From: Chloroflexota bacterium
Lineage (GTDB): Bacteria; Chloroflexota; Dehalococcoidia; DSTF01; JACRBR01
Assembly: GCA_021813085.1 (NCBI GenBank)
Contig: JAKAMA010000044.1
Span: 1-10,769 of the forward strand
Direction of reading: 5' to 3'
DNA: 10,769 nucleotides
Positions 5,318-10,769 of the stretch are shown piece after piece. A program made the translations under genes and the position numbers. Within the stretch, counting starts at the first letter, position 1; every line of letters starts with the position of its first letter. The notes under the pieces were generated by a model that was not told where the DNA came from, made no database searches, and saw nothing but the letters and a program-made list of their open reading frames with translations.

Positions 5318-7780
5318 ATGCGAGTCTCCCTCAAGTGGCTGAGCGAGTACGTCGACCTGCACCTGCCGCCCGAAGAGCTGGCGCAGCGCCTGACGATGGC
5401 CGGCCTCGCGGTCGACACGGTCGCGCGCACGGGCGAATGGGGGCGGGACGTGCGCGTCGCCGAGGTGGTCGCCGTCACGCCGCACCCGAACGCCGACCGC
5501 CTGCGCCTGGCCACGGTCGATGTCGGCGGCGGCGAGCGGCACACCGTCGTCTGTGGCGCGCCAAACGTCGCGCCGGGCCAGAAGGTGGCGTTTGCCACGG
5601 CCGGCGCGCAGGTGCGCGACGGCCACAGCGGCAAGCCGGCGGTGCTCAAGCCTGCCGTCATCCGCGGCGTCGAGTCGGCTGGCATGGTGCTCAGTGAGCG
5701 CGAGCTGGGGCTGTCCGAAGACCACGAGGGCATTCTAGTGCTGCCGGCGGGCGCGGCCGTCGGCACGCCGCTCGCCGATGTGCTGGGCGACGTGATCTTC
5801 GAGCTGTCGGTGACGCCGAACCGCGCGGACTGGCTCTCGGTGCTCGGTATCGCGCGCGAGGTCGCCGCGCTCACGGGCGTGGAGGTGCGCGAGCCGTCGC
5901 TCGCGTACGAGGCGGCAGGCCCGCCGGTCAAGGGCCGCGCAAAGGTCGAGATCGAGGCGCCCGACCTGTGCCGCCGCTACCTGGCGACGGTCGTCGAGGG
6001 CGTCAAGCTCGGTCCATCGCCCGGCTGGATGCAGGAGCGCCTCGTCGCGCTCGGCCAGCGTCCGATCAACAACGTCGTCGACGTCACGAACTACGTGATG
6101 CTTGAGATCGGCCAGCCGCTGCACGCCTTCGACTACGACCACATCGCCGGCCATCAGATCATCGTGCGGCGCGCCAAGGACGGCGAGCGCTTCACGACGC
6201 TCGACAACGAGAAGCGGGCGCTCACGGACGACATGCTGGTGATTGCCGACGCGCGCGGGCCGGTGGCGCTCGCCGGCGTCATCGGCGGGCTGGAGAGCGA
6301 GGTGACGGAGCGCACGGTCAACGTGCTGCTCGAAGCGGCGTGCTTCGCCGGGCCGAACATCCGCCGCACGAGCACGGCGCTGCGGGCGCGCAGCGAGGCG
6401 TCGTCGCGCTTCGAGAAGGGGCTGCCGCCGGAGCTGGCGGCGACCGCGTCGCAGCGCGCGACCAAGCTGCTCGTCGAAGTCTGCGGCGGGCGGGCGCTCG
6501 CCGGCGCGGTCGACGTCTACCCGCGGAAGGAGCGCGCGGCGCGGGTCGAGGTGACGCGCGCGCGCATCGCGCAGGTCCTGGGCATCGACCCGCCGACCGC
6601 GAAGGTGCGCGAGGTGCTGACGAGGCTCGGCTTCACGGCACGCTGGGTGCCGCCGGACCGCTACGTCGTGCGCGTGCCGTACTGGCGTCCGGACGTGCGC
6701 ATCGCGGACGACGTCGCCGAAGAGGTCGCGCGCATCATCGGCTACGACCAGATCCCGGCCGCACAGCTTGCCGGCAGCGTCCCCGCACCGATCCCGCAGC
6801 CACTGCGCGACCTGCGCGAGCGCGCGCGCGACCTGCTCGCGGAGGCGGGGATGCAGGAGGTGATCACCTACTCGCTGACGACGATGGAGCTGCTGGCGCG
6901 CGTGCTGCCGAAGGAGGACCTGGCGATCGACCCGCCGTACCGCGTCGTCAACCCGGTGAGCGCCGAGCACGAGTACCTGCGCCCGACGCTGCGCGCGAGC
7001 CTGCTGCAGACGCTGGCCTCGAACCTGCGCTACCAGGAGGGCGCCGTCGCGCTGTTCGAGACCGCGCGCGTCTACCTGCGGCCGGCCATACCGCCACTCC
7101 GCGACGGCACCGCGGCGCGCGCGGACCGCCCCGCCGGCGAAGACGCGCTGCCCGTCGAGCGCGAGCAGGTGTGCGGCGTCGTCAGCGGGCGCCGGCCCGA
7201 CCGCTGGGGGCGGCCTTCGGCCGCGCCGCTCGACTTCTTCGACGCGAAGGCGTACGTCGAAGACCTGCTCCACGGCATCGGTGTCCGCGCGGAGTACGTC
7301 GCTGCCGTCGAGCACGGCATGGCGCCGGGGCGCACGGCGGAGCTGCGCGCCGGCGGCACGCGCATCGGCGTACTGGCGCAGGTGCACCCGGACGTCGCGG
7401 CGGTGTTCGGGATCGAGCAGGACACGTACCTGTTCGATCTGACGCTCGACGACCTGCTGCCGCACGCATCGCACCGCCGGACGATGCGCGACGTGCCGCG
7501 CTTCCCGGCGGTGGAGCAGGACATCGCGCTGATCGTCGGCCGCGAGACGCCGGCCGACGACGTGCGGCGCGCGATCGCGTCGGTGGCGCTCGTGCGCGAC
7601 GCGCAGGTCTTCGACGTGTACAGCGGCGACCAGGTGCCGCCGGGCAAGAAGTCGATCGCCTTCTCCGTCGCCTGGCAGGCGGACGACCACACGCTTACCG
7701 ATGGGGAGGTCGCAAAGGCGCAGCGCAAGCTCGTCGAGCGGCTGCGGCGCGAGTTCGGCGCGGAGCTGCGCGGCGGGTAG
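5318..7780 (+). CDS. pheT: Phenylalanine-tRNA ligase beta subunit
   Basis: This 820-aa protein is the structural, tRNA-binding and editing partner of PheS, at the usual length. Domains in order: N-terminal B1 (MRVSLKWLSEYVDL); an OB-fold tRNA-binding domain at about 40-150 (HPNADRLRLATVDVG at 56-70); the B3/B4 editing region about 210-390 (QRPINNVVDVTNYVMLE, GQPLHAFDYD, VIGG, SRFEKGL); B5 about 405-480 (VPYWRPDVRIADDVAEEVARIIGYD); the catalytic-like B6/B7 fold about 490-720; and the anticodon-binding FDX-ACB domain about 727-819 (PRFPAVEQDIALIV, DVYSG, KKSIAFSVAWQ). Residues 594-616 form an Ala/Arg/Asp-rich insert within B6/B7. It is 12 bases after pheS with a short GCGGA purine stretch, so one transcript. 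It ends 16 bases from the end of the opposite kinase gene. Confidence 0.98.
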   Translation: MRVSLKWLSEYVDLHLPPEELAQRLTMAGLAVDTVARTGEWGRDVRVAEVVAVTPHPNADRLRLATVDVGGGERHTVVCGAPNVAPGQKVAFATAGAQVRDGHSGKPAVLKPAVIRGVESAGMVLSERELGLSEDHEGILVLPAGAAVGTPLADVLGDVIFELSVTPNRADWLSVLGIAREVAALTGVEVREPSLAYEAAGPPVKGRAKVEIEAPDLCRRYLATVVEGVKLGPSPGWMQERLVALGQRPINNVVDVTNYVMLEIGQPLHAFDYDHIAGHQIIVRRAKDGERFTTLDNEKRALTDDMLVIADARGPVALAGVIGGLESEVTERTVNVLLEAACFAGPNIRRTSTALRARSEASSRFEKGLPPELAATASQRATKLLVEVCGGRALAGAVDVYPRKERAARVEVTRARIAQVLGIDPPTAKVREVLTRLGFTARWVPPDRYVVRVPYWRPDVRIADDVAEEVARIIGYDQIPAAQLAGSVPAPIPQPLRDLRERARDLLAEAGMQEVITYSLTTMELLARVLPKEDLAIDPPYRVVNPVSAEHEYLRPTLRASLLQTLASNLRYQEGAVALFETARVYLRPAIPPLRDGTAARADRPAGEDALPVEREQVCGVVSGRRPDRWGRPSAAPLDFFDAKAYVEDLLHGIGVRAEYVAAVEHGMAPGRTAELRAGGTRIGVLAQVHPDVAAVFGIEQDTYLFDLTLDDLLPHASHRRTMRDVPRFPAVEQDIALIVGRETPADDVRRAIASVALVRDAQVFDVYSGDQVPPGKKSIAFSVAWQADDHTLTDGEVAKAQRKLVERLRREFGAELRGG

Positions 7781-7796
7781 CCGTCGTGACGCAGCG

Positions 7797-8693
7797 TCAG
7801 GTCAGCGCCTCGAGCGACGCCGCGACCGCGATCGCCGGCTCCCAGCCCCGGCCGTGATCCTCGTACGACCAGAAGGCGGAGAGCACGGCCTGCGCCACGC
7901 CCCATCCGATGATCCGCGCACGGTCGATTCCCATTTCTTCGCTGAGCCGGTCGACGCGGCGCCGCAGGATCCTCGGCAGGTCCGGCCACGACACGATGCC
8001 GGGGAGCGGGTTGCGCAGGAGGGCGCCGGCCTCGTACGCGCGCTCGCCGATGACGCCCTTCGGGTCGATGGAGACCCACGCGCCGCCACCCGCATCGAGC
8101 ACATTCTCGTGGTGGAGGTCACCGTGCAGGACGACCGCTTCGCCGGACGAGGCCAGCAGTTCCTGGAAGTGCGCCTCCGCCGCCGCGACCAGACGCGAAG
8201 GCAGGGGACCCCGCGCGTCCGTCGGTGCGGCGGTGAACCGTGCAGCCCAACCGGCAACCGTCGGAAACGGGTAGGCACCGTCTGGAGGGCGCGAGAGCGC
8301 CCGCATGACCGCCGCGGCGATCGCGGTCGCGGCGTCGTCGTCGTGCAGCGCGACGAGCGCCGTGCCGGGTTCGATGCGTTCGAGGAGCAGGAGGCCCCGT
8401 TCCGGGTCGGCGTCGATGAGCCGCGCGCTGCCATGGCCGTCGAAGTGCCGAAGCGCGGCGATCTCGTTGCGCGTTTCGCGCGACGGAAACCCTGCCTTGA
8501 GGACGGCGCGCCCGCCGTCCTCGCGGAGGGCTGGTGCGACGTAGTTGTACGAGAGCGAGAACGGCTCCTGCAGCCGGATCTCCCAGCGCTCCTCAGCCAC
8601 ACGGAGCAGGGCCGGCAGGCGCCTCAACCACACGCTGCCGTCCGGACCGTACACGTCGGTGATCCGGCGCTGGAACGTGCTACTGAGCTTCAT
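7797..8693 (-). CDS. APH(6)/hydroxyurea-kinase-like phosphotransferase
   Basis: This 298-aa kinase-fold protein is taken to start at ATG 8693-8691 (MKLSSTFQRR); the frame continues upstream but overlaps the preceding gene in the wrong frame. Seen: an N-terminal lobe with SLSYNYVAPAL and a lysine in RAVLKAGFP (residue 66) suited to ATP binding; E77 in ETRNEIAALRH; the hinge-like LLLLERIEPGTAL; the catalytic loop LHGDLHHENVL (189-199, Asp192 and Asn197); and the metal-binding D in SIDPKG (210). These are the signatures of the aminoglycoside 6-phosphotransferase/hydroxyurea kinase family, which includes streptomycin kinases; many chromosomal members have unknown natural substrates. No good Shine-Dalgarno precedes it, so it may rely on translation of the upstream glutaredoxin-like gene 29 bases away. 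Resistance is possible but unproven. Confidence 0.9.
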   Translation of the reverse strand: MKLSSTFQRRITDVYGPDGSVWLRRLPALLRVAEERWEIRLQEPFSLSYNYVAPALREDGGRAVLKAGFPSRETRNEIAALRHFDGHGSARLIDADPERGLLLLERIEPGTALVALHDDDAATAIAAAVMRALSRPPDGAYPFPTVAGWAARFTAAPTDARGPLPSRLVAAAEAHFQELLASSGEAVVLHGDLHHENVLDAGGGAWVSIDPKGVIGERAYEAGALLRNPLPGIVSWPDLPRILRRRVDRLSEEMGIDRARIIGWGVAQAVLSAFWSYEDHGRGWEPAIAVAASLEALT

Positions 8694-8722
8694 CTGGTGT
8701 GCCGCCGCGTGTGCCCGGGGCC

Positions 8723-9025
8723 CTACGCCTCGTCCATGCGCGCGCCCGCGAGATCCTCGTGTGGGTTGTACGGCGTGAAGCCGAGCAGCTCGTCGATCGC
8801 CTCCTCGTCGAAGCCGACGACGACCTCGCCGTCGATCACGGTCACCGGCGTCCCGCTCGCGCCGAGGTCCAGCAGCTCCCGCCGGGCGGACGGGTCGGCA
8901 TCGACGTCTCGCTCGGTGTAGGGCTGGCCGCGCGACGCGAGGTGCAGGCGCACCATCTCGGAGAACTCGCACGAGCCCGCGGCGTACAGCGTGACCGCGT
9001 GCTCGACCAGCGGCATCTCGGGCAT
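8723..9025 (-). CDS. Glutaredoxin-like protein with a CxxS active site
   Basis: This 100-aa thioredoxin-fold protein has a strand (VTLYAAGSCEFSEM) carrying C19-E-F-S22 where glutaredoxins have CPYC; a helix (VRLHLASRGQPYTERDVDADPSARREL); the cis-proline segment GTPVTVIDGEVVVGF (58-72); and the last helix DEEAIDELLGF. Retention of only the N-terminal Cys (CxxS) is the monothiol pattern, implying a glutathionylation-type or metal-centre role rather than full dithiol reduction; here even that is inferred. Start: ATG 9025 or the in-frame ATG at 9016, neither with a clear Shine-Dalgarno. It begins 8 bases after rplT ends and so is probably the fourth gene of the infC operon. Confidence 0.88.
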   Translation of the reverse strand: MPEMPLVEHAVTLYAAGSCEFSEMVRLHLASRGQPYTERDVDADPSARRELLDLGASGTPVTVIDGEVVVGFDEEAIDELLGFTPYNPHEDLAGARMDEA

Positions 9026-9033
9026 GCGCGATG

Positions 9034-9390
9034 CTACGCCGGCGCGCCCGTGGCCTTCTGCGCCATGGCGGCGAAGGCCTGCGGCTCGCGCACCGCGAGG
9101 TCGGCGAGCATCTTGCGGTCGACGGCGATGCCGGCCCGCGCGAGGCCGGCGATGAGCCGGCTGTAGGTGGTGCCGTTGAGACGCGCCGCAGCGTTGATGC
9201 GCGCGATCCAGAGCCGGCGGAAGTCGCCCTTGCGCTCGCGCCGATGCCCGTAGGCGTAGTCGAGCGCGTGCAGCACCGACTCGTTGGCGCGCCGGAAGAC
9301 GCGGTGGCGCTGCCCCTTGTGCCCCGCGGCGAGGCCGATGATCTTCTTGTGGCGGGCGCGGGCGGTGACGCCGCGTTTCACTCGACTCAT
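9034..9390 (-). CDS. rplT: Large ribosomal subunit protein bL20
   Basis: This 118-aa protein, the usual length, is an early 23S rRNA-binding assembly protein. It opens [35 protein letters not shown], the basic RNA-threading extension, followed by [34 protein letters not shown], the conserved globular part. AGGAGG lies five bases before the ATG. In other bacteria L20 represses its own operon by binding the mRNA; the unusual hairpin of repeats just upstream (9411-9477) is where such control would act, but no L20-site mimic was recognised. Confidence 0.98.
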   Translation of the reverse strand: MSRVKRGVTARARHKKIIGLAAGHKGQRHRVFRRANESVLHALDYAYGHRRERKGDFRRLWIARINAAARLNGTTYSRLIAGLARAGIAVDRKMLADLAVREPQAFAAMAQKATGAPA

Positions 9391-9410
9391 GGGGTCCTCC
9401 TTCGTCGGAC

Positions 9411-9477
9411 AGAACCTAGAACCAAGAACTTAGAACCTACAGCCTCGGAATCACCGGGTTCTTGGTCCTAGGTCCTA
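9411..9477 (-). repeat. Heptamer arrays D and E forming a 20-bp hairpin between rpmI and rplT
   Basis: Array D is AGAACCT, AGAACCA, AGAACTT, AGAACCT (9411-9438). Array E is GGTTCTT, GGTCCTA, GGTCCTA (9457-9477). They are inverted relatives: 9411-9430 pairs with 9457-9476 over 20 positions with three mismatches, two of which become G-U pairs in the minus-strand transcript. The loop is 26 bases. Array D ends 21 bases before the rplT ATG, just outside its Shine-Dalgarno. Confidence 0.75.
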
Positions 9478-9485
9478 CGCGCGCA

Positions 9486-9686
9486 CTAGCGCGCGTACGG
9501 CAGCAGGCGCCGCAGCAGGCGCTGGCCGGGCTTGCTGACGACGAGCATCTCGTCGATCTGGCGGCGCGCCTGCTTCGACATGCGCGTCTTGTTGTGGCTG
9601 ATGTTGCCCTTGCGGCGCGTGAACCTGCCCGAGCCGGTGACCTTGAAGCGGCGGGCCGCGCCCCTGTGCGTCTTGAGCTTTGGCAT
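9486..9686 (-). CDS. rpmI: Large ribosomal subunit protein bL35
   Basis: This 66-aa basic ribosomal protein opens with the family signature MPKLKTHRGAARRFKVTGSGRFTRRKG and ends RLLRRLLPYAR. The length is normal. A GGAAAG Shine-Dalgarno-like stretch lies about 7 bases before the ATG, with an array of heptamers immediately upstream of it (9706-9761). It sits between infC and rplT, the standard order for this operon. Confidence 0.97.
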   Translation of the reverse strand: MPKLKTHRGAARRFKVTGSGRFTRRKGNISHNKTRMSKQARRQIDEMLVVSKPGQRLLRRLLPYAR

Positions 9687-9705
9687 CGGAGTTCTTTCCG
9701 TCGTT

Positions 9706-9761
9706 AGTAGTCAGTAGTCGGTAATCAGTAGTCAGTAGTCGGTGGTCAGTGGTCGGTACTC
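9706..9761. repeat. Heptamer tandem array F (8 units)
   Basis: This is the longest array: eight 7-bp units, consensus RGTRGTC. Unit AGTAGTC occurs four times; the others are GGTAATC, GGTGGTC, AGTGGTC and GGTACTC. It ends 20 bases before the rpmI start codon, leaving room only for the Shine-Dalgarno. Read from the minus strand it will be present in the infC-rpmI message. Confidence 0.85.
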
Positions 9762-9833
9762 GTCAGTCGTTGCCGCCCGCGTTACCGCCGGCCGGCCGCT
9801 CAGTCTAGCAGGCCCACCGCCGTCATGGCAGGG

Positions 9834-9867
9834 GGCGCAACGCCTTGCGCCCCTACGACTCCCGCCC
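9834..9867. repeat. Palindromic intergenic repeat, copy 1
   Basis: This is a 34-bp element beginning GGCGCAACGCCTTGCGCCCC and ending TACGACTCCCGCCC. GGGCGCAA and TTGCGCCC form an 8-bp stem around CGCC. It matches copy 2 (9908-9941) at 33 of 34 positions. It lies in the infC-rpmI gap. Confidence 0.85.
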
Positions 9868-9907
9868 CCGCTGCTGCAGCAGTATGGCGATGGCCTGATC
9901 GTGCTCA

Positions 9908-9941
9908 GGCGCAACGCCTTGCGCCCCTACGATTCCCGCCC
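9908..9941. repeat. Palindromic intergenic repeat, copy 2
   Basis: This is the second 34-bp copy, in the same orientation 74 bp away; the only difference is T for C in TACGA(T/C)TCCCGCCC. CGTCATGGCAGG occurs just before copy 1 and just after copy 2, as if a larger unit were partly duplicated. Read on the minus strand it contains CGTAGGGGCGCAAGGCGTTG, the style of dispersed palindromes in high-GC bacterial gene gaps. Confidence 0.85.
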
Positions 9942-9974
9942 ACGTCATGGCAGGCCGCCGGGCGGGCATGGCGG

Positions 9975-10009
9975 CTTCCATCTTCCACCCTCTACCTTCC
10001 AGTGTCCGG
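9975..10009. repeat. Heptamer tandem array G (4-5 units)
   Basis: CTTCCAT, CTTCCAC, CCTCTAC and CTTCCAG stand in perfect 7-bp register, with TGTCCGG as a possible decayed fifth unit. It starts 30 bases past the infC stop codon. The 353-base infC-rpmI gap thus holds arrays F and G plus two palindromic repeats and no credible gene. Confidence 0.65.
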
Positions 10010-10039
10010 CGGCAGCCTGATCGTCGATAGGCGTCGGAG

Positions 10040-10678
10040 CTACTCGGCCGCTGGTCCCTGCTCCGCCGCCTGGAACGCGGCGGCGATCGCCGTGTCGGGC
10101 GGGGCGCCATCGGCCGCACCCTGGGCGGCCGGCTTCGGCGCGCGCGGCGTCTTCACCTTCGGTTCCTGCTTCGCTGGTACCGGCGCCAGGTACATGTTCA
10201 TGAAGCGGCCCTCCATCGCGGGCTGCCGCTCCACGATCGCGACGTCTTTCAGCTTCGCCGATATGCCCAGGAGCAGCTCGCGGCCGATCTCCGGGTGCGT
10301 GATCTCGCGGCCCCGGAACATCACCGACACCTTCACCTTGTCGCCACCGGCGAGCAGTCCCTCGACGACGCGCTTCTTGACGTCGATGTCGTGCTGGCCA
10401 ATCTTGGGCTTGAAGCGCACCTCGCGGAGGGCGGCCTGCTTCTGGTGCTTGTGGGCGTCGCGCTCCTTCTTGGCCTGCTCGTACTTGAACTTGCCGTAGT
10501 CGAGGATGCGGCAGACCGGCGGCACGGCGGTCGGCGCCACCTCCACGAGGTCGAGGCCGCGCTCGCGGGCGAGTGCGAGCGCCTCGAAGGCGGGCAGGGT
10601 GCGCTTGCTGCCGTCGTCGTCGATGAGCAGCACCTCGCGGACGCGGATGCGGTCGTTGATGCGGAGCTCGCGGGCTAT
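10040..10678 (-). CDS. infC: Translation initiation factor IF-3, probable AUA start
   Basis: IF-3 binds the 30S subunit and polices start-codon and initiator-tRNA choice. The conserved N-terminus (A)RELRINDRIRVREVLLIDDDGS lies upstream of the first in-frame GTG (10633), so that GTG cannot be the true start. The best start is ATA 10678-10676, six bases after GAGG (10688-10685), giving 212 aa. N-domain about 1-80 (PPVCRILDYGKFKYEQ); linker; C-domain about 86-165 (VRFKPKIGQHD, MFRGREITHPEIG, PAMEGRFMNMYLAP); then an extra Ala/Pro/Lys-rich tail of about 45 residues, longer than in E. coli. A rare start codon is a known feature of infC (AUU in E. coli), letting IF-3 regulate itself. A frameshift joining it to the upstream ATG is the alternative. 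Confidence 0.95.
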   Translation of the reverse strand: MARELRINDRIRVREVLLIDDDGSKRTLPAFEALALARERGLDLVEVAPTAVPPVCRILDYGKFKYEQAKKERDAHKHQKQAALREVRFKPKIGQHDIDVKKRVVEGLLAGGDKVKVSVMFRGREITHPEIGRELLLGISAKLKDVAIVERQPAMEGRFMNMYLAPVPAKQEPKVKTPRAPKPAAQGAADGAPPDTAIAAAFQAAEQGPAAE

Positions 10679-10746
10679 GGCAGGCCTCGTCGGGGCAGCC
10701 AGACGGCCCGTCCGGGGGGGCGCGCGTGGCGCAGGTGGTCGGTCAT
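10675..10746 (-). CDS. 23-codon upstream ORF overlapping the infC start
   Basis: ATG 10746-10744 opens a frame MTDHLRHARPP...LPRRGLP that stops at TAG 10677-10675, overlapping the infC AUA (ATAG). Seven C residues fall as C_CCC_CCC in this frame (codons 9-11), the phase in which a -1 slip would enter the infC frame and give a 235-aa IF-3. It has no Shine-Dalgarno but lies right behind a -10 element, so it may be translated leaderless. It may be a leader peptide, the true 5' end of infC broken by a homopolymer error, or chance. Confidence 0.45.
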   Translation of the reverse strand: MTDHLRHARPPGRAVWLPRRGLP

Positions 10747-10755
10747 GTGTGGATG

Positions 10756-10761
10756 ACTATA
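10756..10761 (-). promoter_or_regulatory. Putative -10 element of the infC operon
   Basis: On the minus strand TATAGT (10761-10756) ends 9 bases before ATG 10746, so transcription would begin at or within a few bases of that ATG, a leaderless arrangement. The -35 region falls outside the window. Confidence 0.45.
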
Positions 10762-10769
10762 GCCGGAAC

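Noticed and set aside
4556..5725. 389-aa open frame on the minus strand
   Set aside because: Shadow of pheS and pheT with no recognisable protein features.
5735..7690. 651-aa open frame on the minus strand
   Set aside because: It is antisense to pheT, Arg/Ala/His-rich without domains, and results from the GC-rich codon pattern of pheT.
7787..7799. TGACGC-A-GCGTCA palindrome as terminator between pheT and the kinase
   Set aside because: A one-base loop cannot form the full hairpin, the stem is short and there is no T-run; it overlaps the kinase stop codon.
9411..9761. CRISPR array
   Set aside because: Units are 7 bp and contiguous with no spacers; no cas genes are present.
9834..9941. Ends of an insertion sequence
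   Set aside because: The copies are direct, only 74 bp apart, and enclose no transposase.
10040..10633. GTG 10633 as the infC start
   Set aside because: It would remove the conserved RINDRIRVREV segment of the IF-3 N-domain, which is encoded in frame just upstream.

Overview
The window is very GC-rich (by eye about 68-70%) bacterial chromosome with mostly housekeeping content. Chloroflexota is my best guess for the host. The grounds are a NarL-type regulator paired with a small basic protein, tRNA genes with encoded CCA, a tailed IF3, and gene gaps filled with heptamer arrays and 'CGTAGGGGCGC'-type hairpins. This is an inference from style, not from a marker gene.

Layout. Bases 1-111 hold the 3' end of an unidentified gene. 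Bases 236-616 hold a 126-aa protein that looks like the core-binding (N-terminal) domain of a tyrosine recombinase with no catalytic domain. It converges, across a 10-bp GC hairpin (623-646), on a minus-strand block: a zinc-ribbon-like 77-aa protein (2051-1818), then a NarL/FixJ response regulator (1715-987), whose stop overlaps the start of a 99-aa basic protein (987-688). The upstream regions of the zinc-ribbon and regulator genes share TARGGG/CCCCTA motifs that could be operators. Bases 2429-2505 are tRNA-His, followed by a membrane-anchored protein with a duplicated extracytoplasmic domain (2543-3598). Bases 3710-3785 are tRNA-Arg(UCG). A structured non-coding stretch and a possible 53-aa ORF follow. 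pheS (4265-5305) and pheT (5318-7780) encode the two phenylalanyl-tRNA synthetase subunits.

From the right edge, the minus strand carries infC-rpmI-rplT (IF3, L35, L20). These run on almost without a gap into a glutaredoxin-like CxxS protein and an APH(6)/hydroxyurea-type kinase, which ends 17 bases from the end of pheT. So the familiar infC-rpmI-rplT and pheS-pheT modules are both present, but tail to tail with two accessory genes between them.

Most unusual points: (1) seven intergenic arrays of degenerate tandem repeats, all with a 7-bp period but with different unit sequences; two stop about 20 bases before ribosomal-protein start codons and another pair forms a long hairpin between rpmI and rplT. 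(2) infC has no ATG or GTG at its proper N-terminus. It appears to start at AUA, overlapped (ATAG) by the stop of a 23-codon, probably leaderless, upstream ORF that contains a C_CCC_CCC run in the phase for -1 slippage into infC. No complete novel defence or mobile system is visible.
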